From JBEKOF01 sp049513975 (GTDB taxonomy: Bacteria > Verrucomicrobiota > Verrucomicrobiia > Limisphaerales > Palsa-1400), in assembly GCA_049513975.1 (NCBI GenBank), contig JBEKVM010000035.1, forward strand, positions 1 to 52,244: 52,244 nt of DNA. The letters run 5' to 3'. The position numbers and the translations under genes are program-made. Shown here piece by piece: positions 7,570 through 16,888 of this stretch. Each line of letters starts with the position of its first letter. The first letter of the stretch is position 1. The notes beneath the pieces are model-generated. The model was not told the origin of the DNA and did not search any database. It saw only the letters and a list, made by a program, of their open reading frames with translations.

Positions 7570-9396
7570 TCAGGGAGCGGTACTGGCATACGAACTCGCG
7601 GATTCGGGGGGACCGCTGACGTATTTCGGGTAGTTCGGGTAAGAACAGAGCGGGAGGCTGCGGCCCCGGGCCGTGACCACCAACGTCTTGGCTGGAGCCT
7701 CATTGTGCTCGACCCAAGACATGATCAGGCCGGTCTTGTCGAATTGATTGGGAATGGGTGTTGCCGGAATGGTCTTCCCGTCGCCAGTGACACTGTAACT
7801 GCTTCCGCTTAAGCCGTGACCGGCCTGCGGGATGACGTAGAACCGGGCAAAAGCATCCACCGTATCCCGCCCCATTTTGTCGAGGACGGATTGAAAGTAG
7901 TCCAACTGCGTTCCTGGCGAGGCGAGTGTGTCGCCCGTTCCAATGGTCACGATCAATTTGCCTCCGCGGTGGTAGAATTCCGAGAGGTCGGGTTTGGTTG
8001 CGTCCAGCCATTCGGATATTTCGACGCGGCGCTGGTTGAGCGGGCCTCCTTCGACGTAGTCAAGGGGATTGGCCTTAAGGTCCTGCATCAGAAATCCCGT
8101 GACTCCCAAAACTCCCAGGTGCGAGTGCATCGGAGCGTTTTCGGCTGCTCCCTCCTGCCCGCGGTAGCGCATGTCGGCGATGAGCCCGCTTCCTGCCGGG
8201 TCGGTGTTCGGAACCCACATGCCGAATGTTTTGACGTCATTGGCCAGCGGCGTGGCAAAATGATAGCGGCTGTAAACGAATTTGAGAGTCGCGATCTGGC
8301 CGTCAGTGAGTCTGGCCGATGCGGAGGTGTCGCCAGGATTTGGATCCACGCCGCCGGGCGCGCGCAAAGCCGCCCAAGGATCACGGTCTGGCGCACCTTC
8401 CGACATGTCAAAGAGCGCCCGCGCCGCCATGTAATTGTTGATTATGCCATCTTCCAGCCCGTCCAGCTTGTCCGCCTGGCGCAGGAACTCGCCCCGAATG
8501 GCGTTGACCTTCGCGCGGGGAGCCCAGTTGACTTTCGGCTTCTCCTGAATGCGAATCAACTCAGGTGCCAGCATCAAGGTGGAGAAGCCGAGAATGGGAA
8601 CGTCCGCCACGACGCCATCGTAGTCTGCCGGGTATCTCTGCGCGACGGTGAGCGCCTCCCGGCCGCCTTGGGAACTGCCAAAATAATAGGTGAAACGGGG
8701 GCGCTCTCCGTAAACCCGTTGCATGATTACCATGGCGGCGTCATGTGTTTTCTTCATCTGCATGTAGCCGAGATTGCGGATGGCTTCCTCGTTGGTGGCC
8801 CAGTCATCGCCCGCCGGCATGGCACCCGGAGCGAAACCCGACCCGCCTCGCGGAGCGCCCATGCCGGGGAAACCGCCCATGCCCGGAAAGCCACCCATTT
8901 GGTGGCCCGAGTCGCTGCCGAATATCACAAAGCCTTTGGTTAGAAGATCGTTTCGATTCACGTTGGGGATGGTCCCGTTCATGCCGCCGCCACCGAGTTG
9001 CACCGCCCGGCGCGACCATTTTCCGGGGAGAACCACCCGAAAGTTAATGGGCTTGCCCTTGGGATCCACTGGGGCCATCGAACCGTCCACGACCGCATAA
9101 CTTACGCTGGCGGCGCCCGCCACCCAACGTGCCGCGGAGAGTTTGACGGAGCTGACCGGCTCGCCTATGGAAGAAGCCGGGATTGAATCGCTGACGCGCG
9201 CGGCAGTGACATCTTGTTCGGTGATGACTTTGTCATCTTCCGCAGGGGGGAGCTTCAGGCCTGGCGCCGGGATCGTGTCGGCGGCGAACAAAATGCCCGG
9301 GAGCAACAGACTAACCCAGAGCATCAAGCAAGGACGACTCATGACGCGGTTTGCCAGAGACGCACGCCTGGAGCGTGAGACGACGGTGATTTTCAT
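7570..9396 (-). CDS. Secreted tannase/feruloyl esterase family hydrolase
   Basis: A 608-residue member of the tannase/feruloyl esterase family (alpha/beta hydrolases cutting gallate or hydroxycinnamate esters). A signal peptide covers about residues 20-39 (LMLWVSLLLPGILFAA). The nucleophile elbow is GSSQGG with Ser242, the Asp is in VTIGTGDTLASPG and the His in VIPQAGHGLSG. In the family the catalytic Ser and His are each next to a Cys that form a disulfide (CS-D-HC). Here both are replaced (SS-D-HG), so the disulfide is lost as a pair. A Gly/Met/Phe-rich insert (residues about 167-195, with GGFPGM repeated) interrupts the domain before the nucleophile. The monooxygenase follows about 100 bp downstream. 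A shorter start at MSRPCLML (about 9342) fits the signal peptide better. Confidence 0.87.
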   Translation of the reverse strand: MKITVVSRSRRASLANRVMSRPCLMLWVSLLLPGILFAADTIPAPGLKLPPAEDDKVITEQDVTAARVSDSIPASSIGEPVSSVKLSAARWVAGAASVSYAVVDGSMAPVDPKGKPINFRVVLPGKWSRRAVQLGGGGMNGTIPNVNRNDLLTKGFVIFGSDSGHQMGGFPGMGGFPGMGAPRGGSGFAPGAMPAGDDWATNEEAIRNLGYMQMKKTHDAAMVIMQRVYGERPRFTYYFGSSQGGREALTVAQRYPADYDGVVADVPILGFSTLMLAPELIRIQEKPKVNWAPRAKVNAIRGEFLRQADKLDGLEDGIINNYMAARALFDMSEGAPDRDPWAALRAPGGVDPNPGDTSASARLTDGQIATLKFVYSRYHFATPLANDVKTFGMWVPNTDPAGSGLIADMRYRGQEGAAENAPMHSHLGVLGVTGFLMQDLKANPLDYVEGGPLNQRRVEISEWLDATKPDLSEFYHRGGKLIVTIGTGDTLASPGTQLDYFQSVLDKMGRDTVDAFARFYVIPQAGHGLSGSSYSVTGDGKTIPATPIPNQFDKTGLIMSWVEHNEAPAKTLVVTARGRSLPLCSYPNYPKYVSGPPESASSYASTAP

Positions 9397-9512
9397 GAGC
9401 CCACGTTAAAGACAGGAACGGCGCACGTCAAGACTCCCAAGCGAGTGGTGCTGCCGGAATTGCAGGTCTTCGGGCCCGCATCGCGGCGCGCCAGTGAGCG
9501 GCACCATGAAAA

Positions 9513-9540
9513 AGACGCGCGGGCGACAACCCGCGCGTCT
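9513..9540 (-). terminator. Rho-independent terminator, probably for the GH43 operon
   Basis: An 11-bp perfect GC-rich stem (AGACGCGCGGG/CCCGCGCGTCT) with loop CGACAA. On the minus strand it is followed by CTTTTTC, and on the plus strand by CTCTTTTC, so it could act in both directions. It lies 109 bp past the GH43 stop. Confidence 0.75.
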
Positions 9541-9648
9541 CTCTTTTCGCTCTAACGCCCAAGCAGCACATGGCATTACTTGCCATCTAATTTGTCCGGC
9601 GTTACCGGCCGCTTCCCGATCAAATTGCCAACGATTAACGTAGCTTCT

Positions 9649-11226
9649 TTACGGCGTTCTAAGATTCCAGCGCCCCTTGTCGCTCTTGGGGTCGAACTTC
9701 GCCAAGGTCGGCGTGCTGTAGCCAGCCGCGGTCAGGGCCAGGGGTTCCTTGGAATTGGGGACCGTCTTGGGCATGATGCGGTAGGTGCCATCGGTCAACT
9801 GGTCTAGGCGCCACAACTGTTCGGGCGCGCCTGTAAAAGTGGGAACCGCCGCCAGCTCGGCGTCTTCCGTTGCCGCCAGCGCGCGATCCGTGCCGGCGAT
9901 GGTGATCTCGAAGTAGGGCGAGCCGGGATAGCCGCCGCCGTTGGTGACGGCCGTGATCATCCACTTCTGATGGGGCCGGAACATGTAGTCGCCGAGGCGA
10001 AGGTCGAGGTTGCCGGCGGGCCAGTTCGATGATACTTGGGCAAGCTCCTGGGCGGGGACCGGGGTGACAGGTCCGCCACCGCCGCGGCCCCCAAATCCGC
10101 CACCGAAACCGCCGCCCGCGCCGGGACCACCCGGCGCATTGGTGCCGCCGGGTGCATTGGTGCCCCCGGGTGCTCCGCCGCCACCACCAAATCCGCCACG
10201 GCCGCCACGGCCACCAAATCCGCCGCGGCCGCCAGCCATCCGCACGAAATCCACGGCCAGCTCCAGCGCGTAGCCGCTGTTTTCGGACTGGATTTGATAG
10301 GTGCCTTCCTTGAAGTTGTCGCCGGCCACGGGCCATCCGTCTTTCCAGAGTAACGGGCGTATGTCCAGCACGCTGCGGCCGCTACGGTCCAGGTCGGCCT
10401 CGTAATGACAGGAGAATTTCTCCACGCCGTCACCGAGGTCCATCAGGCCAAAATGGCCGAGCCCGACAAAGCGACCGCTGGCGGCCGCGACCAGCTTGCC
10501 GCCGCCTTTAAGCATGTCGTTGCCATTGTTGTCCAGGTAGGGGCCTGTGACTTTCCTGGAGCGGCCCACGCGGATGTTGTAGGTGGAGTTCGCGCCGTCG
10601 CAGCAGGTGCCGTGAGTGCCCAGAAGATAATACCAACCGTCGCGGTAGATGGGGTCCGTGGCTTCGCAGTCAATGGCGATGTTAATGGCCTGGTTGCCGG
10701 CGACGCGATGGCCCGTCTTGGGATCAAGCTCGACGATCCGGATGAAGCCGAAGTAAGTCCCGTAGGTGACCCAGAGGCGGCCATCTGTGGGATCGAGCAG
10801 GAACCCGGGATCAATAGCGTCGCAGTCTTCGACGCCGTCCGACGAGGCGACGATGGTGTTGTCATTAAATCCGTAGTCGGGGGATTTGGGGTCGAGCGTC
10901 TTGGACCACATCACGTGGATCGAGCCGGCATGTCCTCCCCCCAAACCGCCGCCGGTCGAGGAATAGGCCATATAGTAACGATCCCCCAGGTGAATAAGGT
11001 CGGGGGCCGCGCCGACGCCGTTAACTCGGGATCCGCCGTGCCAGGTCCAACCGTCGTCGGAAACCAGGCCGGTGCCACCGGTGCCGAAAGTGTAATACTT
11101 GCCGTCGCACAGCACGACGGTCGAGGGATCGTGGATGTAGGGTTCGCCGTCCAGAGCCAATGCCGGAGGAGACAGCCAGAGAGCGAGCAGGGCGGCAGCC
11201 GCTGCTGGCAGAATTCGGGATTTCAT
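9649..11226 (-). CDS. Secreted GH43-family glycoside hydrolase with C-terminal beta-trefoil-like region
   Basis: A 525-residue secreted enzyme of the five-bladed beta-propeller GH43 family (arabinanase, arabinofuranosidase or xylosidase types). The signal peptide ends near PPALA. The catalytic pattern is visible: Asp33 in YIHDPSTV (base), DCDAIDPGF (pKa modulator) and DCEATDPIY (acid). After residue 300 a carbohydrate-binding-like region (YQIQSENSGYALEL ... QLWRLDQLTDGTYRIMP) resembles a ricin-type trefoil. It is split by a ~55-residue Gly-rich insert with tandem NAPGGT units. It starts 21 bp after the unknown secreted protein, so the two form an operon from the promoter at 12055-12085, ending at the 9513 terminator. 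The polymer attacked cannot be fixed from sequence; arabinan is a guess from the EPYIHDPS start. Confidence 0.85.
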   Translation of the reverse strand: MKSRILPAAAAALLALWLSPPALALDGEPYIHDPSTVVLCDGKYYTFGTGGTGLVSDDGWTWHGGSRVNGVGAAPDLIHLGDRYYMAYSSTGGGLGGGHAGSIHVMWSKTLDPKSPDYGFNDNTIVASSDGVEDCDAIDPGFLLDPTDGRLWVTYGTYFGFIRIVELDPKTGHRVAGNQAINIAIDCEATDPIYRDGWYYLLGTHGTCCDGANSTYNIRVGRSRKVTGPYLDNNGNDMLKGGGKLVAAASGRFVGLGHFGLMDLGDGVEKFSCHYEADLDRSGRSVLDIRPLLWKDGWPVAGDNFKEGTYQIQSENSGYALELAVDFVRMAGGRGGFGGRGGRGGFGGGGGAPGGTNAPGGTNAPGGPGAGGGFGGGFGGRGGGGPVTPVPAQELAQVSSNWPAGNLDLRLGDYMFRPHQKWMITAVTNGGGYPGSPYFEITIAGTDRALAATEDAELAAVPTFTGAPEQLWRLDQLTDGTYRIMPKTVPNSKEPLALTAAGYSTPTLAKFDPKSDKGRWNLRTP

Positions 11227-11247
11227 AAAATGGGCGGGAATTGGACT

Positions 11248-12039
11248 TTAATTTCCAGCGTTTTCAAGGCTCAGGCTGATATCCTTGATCGGGTCACCAT
11301 TCTCATCAATAAAGCGGAGGCAGAAATCGCTCATGCCGGGGCCGTTGATGACGGCGCCGCGAATGACGTTCCTGCCCTTGTTGAGGGTGAGGCGTTTGGA
11401 GACGCAGTCATCCATCACCATGCGCCGATCGCCGAAGAGGTCAACGGCTTCCTTCCCGTTGAGCCACCACATGGACGCCGAATTGGAGCCGACCGCCATG
11501 CGAACGTTCTGCATCTCCCGCGGGCTGTTGACGACGGTAACGGCCCAGAACAGGACGCCGTACGCCGGCTGGTTCAGGCCATAGGCGAAGCGAAAGAGTT
11601 TGACGTTGAAATTGGCGGAGTCCAGGGCATGCCAGGTGAGTTCATCGCCGGCTACCGTCACCTTGTCGCCGTCGTGTGGAACCACGGTGAACTGGTTGGT
11701 AAAGTACTCGGCAGTGAGGGCGTTGCGGACGTAGCTGTCGGTGAACACGGTGTTGCTGCGGTTTGGCTTTTTAATCGGATCGAGCAGCAGCCAGCGCTGG
11801 AGGAATCCGTCGGCGTCCGGCGCCTTGGGGGACGATGTGGCCGGCGTGAAGTAAGGCGCGATGCTGCGAGGAGCATTTTCGGGCGCGGAGCCGGGAGCAG
11901 CGCCGCCGGACGCGGCGGAAGAGACTTGAAACGCCAATACAGCCAGGACGCCGAATACTAGCATCACGATTTGGCGGAGCGTGTTCCTGGCAGGCTCTTG
12001 GCAGGATTTCCGATTTTTGTACGCGAAACGAGAACGCAT
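11248..12039 (-). CDS. Secreted protein of unknown function, operon partner of GH43
   Basis: A 263-residue protein with a long N-terminal signal or anchor (IVMLVFGVLAVLAFQVSSAA, about residues 24-43). A ~200-residue domain follows with LQRWLLLDPI, WHALDSANFNVKLFRFAYGL and MWWLNGKEAVDLFGDRRMVMDD. The last part (NGKEAV, a beta-rich run, LNKGRNVIRGAVING) resembles the jelly-roll or galactose-binding modules that accompany secreted hydrolases. No catalytic motif is recognised. It is the first gene after a consensus-like promoter and is followed after 21 bp by GH43, so it probably helps the same degradation, for example by binding glycan. The start ATG 12039 has AAGAAAG upstream. Confidence 0.7.
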   Translation of the reverse strand: MRSRFAYKNRKSCQEPARNTLRQIVMLVFGVLAVLAFQVSSAASGGAAPGSAPENAPRSIAPYFTPATSSPKAPDADGFLQRWLLLDPIKKPNRSNTVFTDSYVRNALTAEYFTNQFTVVPHDGDKVTVAGDELTWHALDSANFNVKLFRFAYGLNQPAYGVLFWAVTVVNSPREMQNVRMAVGSNSASMWWLNGKEAVDLFGDRRMVMDDCVSKRLTLNKGRNVIRGAVINGPGMSDFCLRFIDENGDPIKDISLSLENAGN

Positions 12040-12054
12040 CTTTCTTGGTGGGGA

Positions 12055-12085
12055 TCTATGTGCGCGAACCGTGCCGCATTGTCAA
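12055..12085 (-). promoter_or_regulatory. Sigma-70-type promoter of the GH43 operon
   Basis: On the minus strand a perfect -35 TTGACA (12085-12080) is followed after 17 bp by CACATA (12062-12057), or after 19 bp by CATAGA. The first ATG of the operon is at 12039. The -35 is exact, the -10 is weak. Confidence 0.5.
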
Positions 12086-12272
12086 GTGCCTTTATCGGCC
12101 ACGGTCGGCGGCGGCTGGCCGTAGCGAGAACCAACAGCCCCGCAATTAACACCAAACCACTGGAAGAGGGGTTAGACGCGGATGGGAGTTCCGGCAATGT
12201 CCATGACGCGCCCGCGCGCCGGGAGGACCGCGCCGGGGTTCGACCGCCCGTTTTTGTTTTCCATCGAGCGGA

Positions 12273-14822
12273 TCACCGCTGCCACAGGATTCGCGCGTCT
12301 TCCAGCGGGATGGCAACGCCGTCGCAGTTTGGCAGCACTCGCGCCGTATAGTCCCCCGCTGCGCGGGCGGCGGACACAGCGGCGCAGTAAACGCTGCCGC
12401 CCGACGCTCCGACCCGTTGGCCAACGCACTTCATCTCCTGCCGCTCCGGGCTGCCGCCGTTGACTCCGTCGGCGTAAAGCTCGACTCGCACGGCCGTGGG
12501 GTCGAGGTCATTGAGACAGACCTGAATCTCAAAATGGTGCTGGCCGCCACGGGTTTCAATTTTCATTGGGCCGAAGCGCAACGCGGCCCATTTTTGTTCC
12601 AGACTGTGCTGCCAGGCGGCTATTTGCCTGGCAACGGCGCCTTTATCGGCGACACGCCTGCGGCAGGCGGCGGCAGCCGGGAGGTAGTGCTGTTCGGTGT
12701 ATTCGCGCACAGTGCGGTTGGCGGAGAAGCGCGGGGTCAACCGCGCCATGCTCTCACGCATCCGCGCGACCCAGGCGGTGGGAATGCCCTTGTCGTCGCG
12801 GGTGTAAAACTCCGGAATCACCTCGCGTTCGAGGCGCTCGTAAAGGGCCACGGCTTCGGCGGCGTCCCAAGCGGGGTCCTCCCCGTGCTCCTGGCCGTCC
12901 CCCAACGCCCATCCCAGTTCAGGCGCGTAGGCCTCGGCCCACCAGCCGTCCAACTCGGAGAGATTGATGCCGCCATTGACCAGCACCTTCATGCCGCTGG
13001 TTCCACACGCCTCCCAGGGCCGCCGGGGCGTGTTCAGCCAGACATCCACCCCCTGCACCAGGCGCTCAGTCAGGAGCATGTCGTAGTCGCTGAAGAAAAT
13101 GGCATGAGGACGGACCTCGGGTTGGCGGATGAAGCGGATCCACTGCTGGACGAGGGCCTGTCCCGGCGCGTCGGCGGGGTGGGCCTTGCCGGCCAGGATG
13201 AGTTGCACCGGGCGCTGCGGGTTGGAGAGCAGGCGCAGCAGGCGCGCCGGATCGTGCAGCAGCAGGTTGGGTCTCTTGTAGGTGGCGAAGCGCCGGGCAA
13301 AGCCCAGGGTCAGGATGTTGGGATCAAAGAGATGCCGCGCCTCCTCGACCGACTCAGGCGACGCGGCGGCGGCGGCATAGTGGTGGGCCAGGCGCAGGCG
13401 GGCGTAGTCAATGAGCGACTTGCTGGCCGCGGTGCGCAATTGCCAGAGGTCGGCGTCGGAGACGCGGCGAATGTCCTGCTCGAGAGGTTCGGTGGTCCCC
13501 AGCCAGCGGTCTTTGCCACAGGCCTTGGTCCAAAGATCATCGGCGGCGGCGGAGTCCCAGCTTGGCATGTGGACTCCGTTGGTGACATGGGCGACGGGCA
13601 CTTCGTCCGCCGGCCAGTGGGGAAAGAGAGGCTGAAAAAGGCGCCGGCTGACTTTTCCATGCAGGCGGCTGACGCCATTGACCGCGCCGCTGCCGCGAAT
13701 GGCCAGGTAGGCCATGTTGAAACTTTCGGACGAGTCGTCCGGATTCTGGCGGCCCAGGGCCAGCAGGTCCCGCAGCGTAATGCCGAGTTTCTGCGCGGCA
13801 TAGCGGCCAAGGTATTGTTCGATGAGAGCCGGAGAGAAGCGATCAAAGCCGGCGACCACGGCCGTGTGGGTGGTGAAGAGATTCCCCGCCCGCGTGGCGG
13901 CCAGCGCGACCTCGAAGGGCTGCGCCGTTTCCTGCATGAAACTGCCGGCGCGCTCCAGGACGGCGAAGGCGGCATGGCCTTCATTGAGGTGGCAGACTTC
14001 GGGATGGATGCCGAGCGCGGCGAGCAGCCGCCAACCGCCGATGCCGAGGAGCAGTTCCTGCTTGAGGCGCAACTCCGGCCCGCCTCCATATAACTCGCTG
14101 GTGATGCCCCGATGGGCGGGGAAATTGGCCGCGTCATTACTGTCAAGCAAATATAGTTTGACCCGCCCAACCTGGACCTGCCAGGCGCGCAGCCAGACGG
14201 AGTAGCCGGGCAGGGCGATCTCCAGGCGCAGCCACTCGCCGTTCGGGTGGCGCAGCGGCGTGATGGGCAATTGGCCGGGTTCGTTGTGCGGGTAGAGGGC
14301 CTGTTGCGCGCCGTCCTTGTCAATGACCTGGCGGAAGTAGCCTTGCTGGTAGAGCAGCCCAAGTCCAACCACCGGCACCCCCAAGTCGCTGGCCGCTTTG
14401 AGCTGGTCGCCGGCCACATTGCCAAGCCCGCCTGAGTAAATGGGCAGCGCTTCGCTCAACATGAATTCCATGCTGAAATAGGCGACGCAGCTCAAGGGAT
14501 CCCGCGGGTGATGTTGCTGAAACCACGCCGGCGTCTCCGCCGCCTGACGCTTGGCCTGCCGCAGGTCATCCACTTTTTTGCGGAAGGCAGGATCGGCCAG
14601 CACGCGCTTGAGCTGGTCCCGCGAGACGGTCTGCAGGACGACCCAGGGATTCTGCGTCAGTTCCCAGAGGGGAGGATCCAGCAGGCGCCACACTTCGTCG
14701 GCGCAATGATTCCACGACCAGCGCAGGTCCAAGGCCAGTTCCGCCAAGGAATCGAATCCCTCGACTTCAGTGGGCAGGAGGTTGTATATGGGGTGGCTGA
14801 CTTGTGTTTGTTGGCTCATCAT
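12273..14822 (-). CDS. glgP: Alpha-glucan (glycogen/maltodextrin) phosphorylase
   Basis: An ~849-residue phosphorylase that splits alpha-1,4-glucans with phosphate to give glucose-1-phosphate, cytoplasmic and PLP-dependent. It belongs to the group with an N-terminal DUF3417-like domain (LAELALDLRWSWNHCADEVW near residues 20-40). The core includes CVAYFSMEFMLSEALPIYSGGLG, HLNEGHAAF, and the PLP-phosphate region ACGTSGMKVLVNGGINLSELDGWW. The C-terminal ~120 residues (QHHFEIQVCLNDLDPTAVRVELYADG) form a beta-rich tail typical of the group. The start is chosen at 14822, where ATGATGAG overlaps the pgm stop TGA (14821-14819). This gives translational coupling to phosphoglucomutase, which would take the product on to glucose-6-phosphate. 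Confidence 0.94.
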   Translation of the reverse strand: MMSQQTQVSHPIYNLLPTEVEGFDSLAELALDLRWSWNHCADEVWRLLDPPLWELTQNPWVVLQTVSRDQLKRVLADPAFRKKVDDLRQAKRQAAETPAWFQQHHPRDPLSCVAYFSMEFMLSEALPIYSGGLGNVAGDQLKAASDLGVPVVGLGLLYQQGYFRQVIDKDGAQQALYPHNEPGQLPITPLRHPNGEWLRLEIALPGYSVWLRAWQVQVGRVKLYLLDSNDAANFPAHRGITSELYGGGPELRLKQELLLGIGGWRLLAALGIHPEVCHLNEGHAAFAVLERAGSFMQETAQPFEVALAATRAGNLFTTHTAVVAGFDRFSPALIEQYLGRYAAQKLGITLRDLLALGRQNPDDSSESFNMAYLAIRGSGAVNGVSRLHGKVSRRLFQPLFPHWPADEVPVAHVTNGVHMPSWDSAAADDLWTKACGKDRWLGTTEPLEQDIRRVSDADLWQLRTAASKSLIDYARLRLAHHYAAAAASPESVEEARHLFDPNILTLGFARRFATYKRPNLLLHDPARLLRLLSNPQRPVQLILAGKAHPADAPGQALVQQWIRFIRQPEVRPHAIFFSDYDMLLTERLVQGVDVWLNTPRRPWEACGTSGMKVLVNGGINLSELDGWWAEAYAPELGWALGDGQEHGEDPAWDAAEAVALYERLEREVIPEFYTRDDKGIPTAWVARMRESMARLTPRFSANRTVREYTEQHYLPAAAACRRRVADKGAVARQIAAWQHSLEQKWAALRFGPMKIETRGGQHHFEIQVCLNDLDPTAVRVELYADGVNGGSPERQEMKCVGQRVGASGGSVYCAAVSAARAAGDYTARVLPNCDGVAIPLEDARILWQR

Positions 14823-16510
14823 TTCTCCTTCGGTTTTGGCCCGGACGGAATGGCTGGCGCCTGCGGGGACGCCGCCAAGGCATCGCTGACAATCGTCTGG
14901 GCTTCCTCCAGGAGAAGGCGCAGATGATCCGCTCCCCGGAAGCTCTCCGCGTAAATTTTGTAGATATTCTCGGTCCCCGACGGACGCGCCGCGAACCATC
15001 CGCTGGCCGCCGCCACCTTCAACCCGCCGATGGGAGCGCCGTTGCCCGGGGCGTGGGTAAGGACGGACTCAATTGCTTCGCCCGCCAGCCTGGTAATCTT
15101 AACTTGTTGCGGTGAGAGTTTCGCCAACAGCGCCTTTTGTTCCGGCGTGGCCGGCGCCTCGACGCGGTCATAGACAGGCTCTCCGAACTCGCGCGTGAGT
15201 TGGGCGTAGATTTCGCCGGGATCGCGACCGGTCCGGGCTGTCATCTCCGCCGCCAGGAGTGCCGGGACCATTCCATCTTTGTCCGTCGTCCAAACGGCGC
15301 CGTCCAGACGGGCGAACGTGGCCCCGGCGCTCTCCTCGCCAACAAAGGCCAGAGAACCGTCGAGCAAGCCATCCACGAACCACTTGAAGCCGACGGGCAC
15401 TTCGTAAAGCTTGCGGCCAAGCTTGGCGGTGACGCGATCAATCATCTGCGTGCTGACCAAGGTTTTGCCGACCGCCGCCTGGTTGCGCCACTTCGGCCTG
15501 TTCTGAAAAAGATAAGAGATCGCGGCGCAGAGGTAGTGATTGGGCGGCAGCAATCCTTTGCTCTTGGTGACAATCCCGTGCCGGTCATGGTCCGGGTCGC
15601 AGGCGAAGGAAAGGTCAAAGCGGTCCTTCATCGCGATTAACCGCTGCATGGCATAGGCTGAGGAAGGGTCCATCCGGATCTGGCCATCCCAATCCGCCGT
15701 CATAAACCGGAAGGTGGGATCAACCGTTTCGTTGACCACCGTAAGATTCAAACCATAGCGTTCGGCGATTCGTCCCCAATAATGGACGCCCGCGCCGCCC
15801 AGTGGATCAACACCCAGATTAAGTTTCGCGCCGCGGATGACCTCCATATCAACGACGTTGCCCAGATCGGCAATGTAGGCGCTGAGATAGTCGTGCTGGT
15901 GCGTGGTGGCGGCGTTGAGGGCGCGCGCCAGCGGCAGGCGCTTCACCCCGTCCAGGCGGGATTCAAGGAACTCATTGGCCCTCCTTTCGATCCAACCAGT
16001 GGCCACCGTGTCCGCCGGGCCGCCGTGGGACGGATTGTACTTAAAGCCTCCATCCGGCGGCGGATTATGGGAGGGGGTGACGACGATGCCATCGGCCAGC
16101 CCGGTCTTCCGGCCGCGGTTATAGGTCAAAATCGCATGAGAAATGACCGGGGTCGGCGTGTATTCATCGCCAGGCGCAATCATCACCTCGACTCCGTTGG
16201 CCGCCAGCACTTCCAGGGCGGTGGCGGCGGCCGGGACCGACAGGGCGTGGGTGTCAATGCCCAGAAAGAGCGGGCCATCGGTTCCCTGCCGCTTGCGATA
16301 GAGGCAGATGGCTTGCGTGATGGCCAGGATGTGATCTTCATTGAAAGAGCTGTTGAAGGCCGTGCCGCGATGTCCGGAGGTGCCAAAGGCCACCCGCTGG
16401 GCGGGGATCGCGGGGTCGGGAGCCCCGGTATAGTAGGCGGTGACGAGCCGGGGCACGTTGACCAGCATCCCGGCCTCCACTGGTTTTCCCGCAAAGGGAT
16501 TTATTTTCAT
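14819..16510 (-). CDS. pgm: Phosphoglucomutase (alpha-D-glucose phosphate-specific)
   Basis: A 563-residue phosphoglucomutase interconverting glucose-1- and glucose-6-phosphate. It has the E. coli Pgm-type N-terminus (VAFGTSGHRGTAFNSSFNEDHI), phospho-acceptor Ser147 in TPSHNPP, the Mg2+ loop DPDHDRHG (305-312), the sugar-binding GEESAGATF, and the phosphate-binding RPSGTENIYKIYAES near the end. Length matches the family (about 546). It is the first gene of a two-gene operon; its stop overlaps the glgP start. Together they give glycogen breakdown to glucose-6-phosphate. The ~380 bp before it hold repeats and simple sequence, with no obvious promoter. Confidence 0.97.
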   Translation of the reverse strand: MKINPFAGKPVEAGMLVNVPRLVTAYYTGAPDPAIPAQRVAFGTSGHRGTAFNSSFNEDHILAITQAICLYRKRQGTDGPLFLGIDTHALSVPAAATALEVLAANGVEVMIAPGDEYTPTPVISHAILTYNRGRKTGLADGIVVTPSHNPPPDGGFKYNPSHGGPADTVATGWIERRANEFLESRLDGVKRLPLARALNAATTHQHDYLSAYIADLGNVVDMEVIRGAKLNLGVDPLGGAGVHYWGRIAERYGLNLTVVNETVDPTFRFMTADWDGQIRMDPSSAYAMQRLIAMKDRFDLSFACDPDHDRHGIVTKSKGLLPPNHYLCAAISYLFQNRPKWRNQAAVGKTLVSTQMIDRVTAKLGRKLYEVPVGFKWFVDGLLDGSLAFVGEESAGATFARLDGAVWTTDKDGMVPALLAAEMTARTGRDPGEIYAQLTREFGEPVYDRVEAPATPEQKALLAKLSPQQVKITRLAGEAIESVLTHAPGNGAPIGGLKVAAASGWFAARPSGTENIYKIYAESFRGADHLRLLLEEAQTIVSDALAASPQAPAIPSGPKPKEK

Positions 16511-16599
16511 AACTGCGCCTTACGATGCAGGACGGGGTTGGCTTTGCAAAGCCCGATTTGCCCGATTGTTGCGGGCCTCGCTGGTGGCGGGGCAGCGCA

Positions 16600-16880
16600 G
16601 GACACAACAGGGAACGGAGTGTTGGAGTGGTGGAGTGCTGGGGCGATGATGGGGGCAGCAGGACGCGCAGGGCACCTCTCCAGGGGTCTGGACCCGTTAA
16701 CCCGTTAGACCCATTGTAAAACAAGGGTTTTTTTGAGGTCGGACCCGTTAGAATACCCGTTAGGAAGCCGTTAGGGGCAAATGCAGAATGGAGAATGGAG
16801 AACGGGGGGGGGGAAGGATTAAGATAAGGATTATGATTAGGATACTGAGGATTTGGCTTGGTTCTAAAAAAAACGGGTGA
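16600..16880. repeat. Simple-sequence and CCCGTTAG repeat region
   Basis: This gene-free stretch holds a TGGAGTGNT-type tandem at 16619-16639 (echoed at 16899-16922) and CCCGTTA motifs at 16694, 16701, 16745 and 16756. It also has a possible terminator-like TTGTAAAACAAGGGTTTTTT and a run of ten G at 16804-16813. The segment 16737-16764 is the inverted copy of the repeat at 2289-2317. Confidence 0.6.
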
Positions 16881-16888
16881 GCGCCGTA

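Noticed and set aside
16804..16813. Run of ten G as a phase-variation switch
   Set aside because: It is not inside or directly upstream of a start codon, so there is no gene for it to switch.
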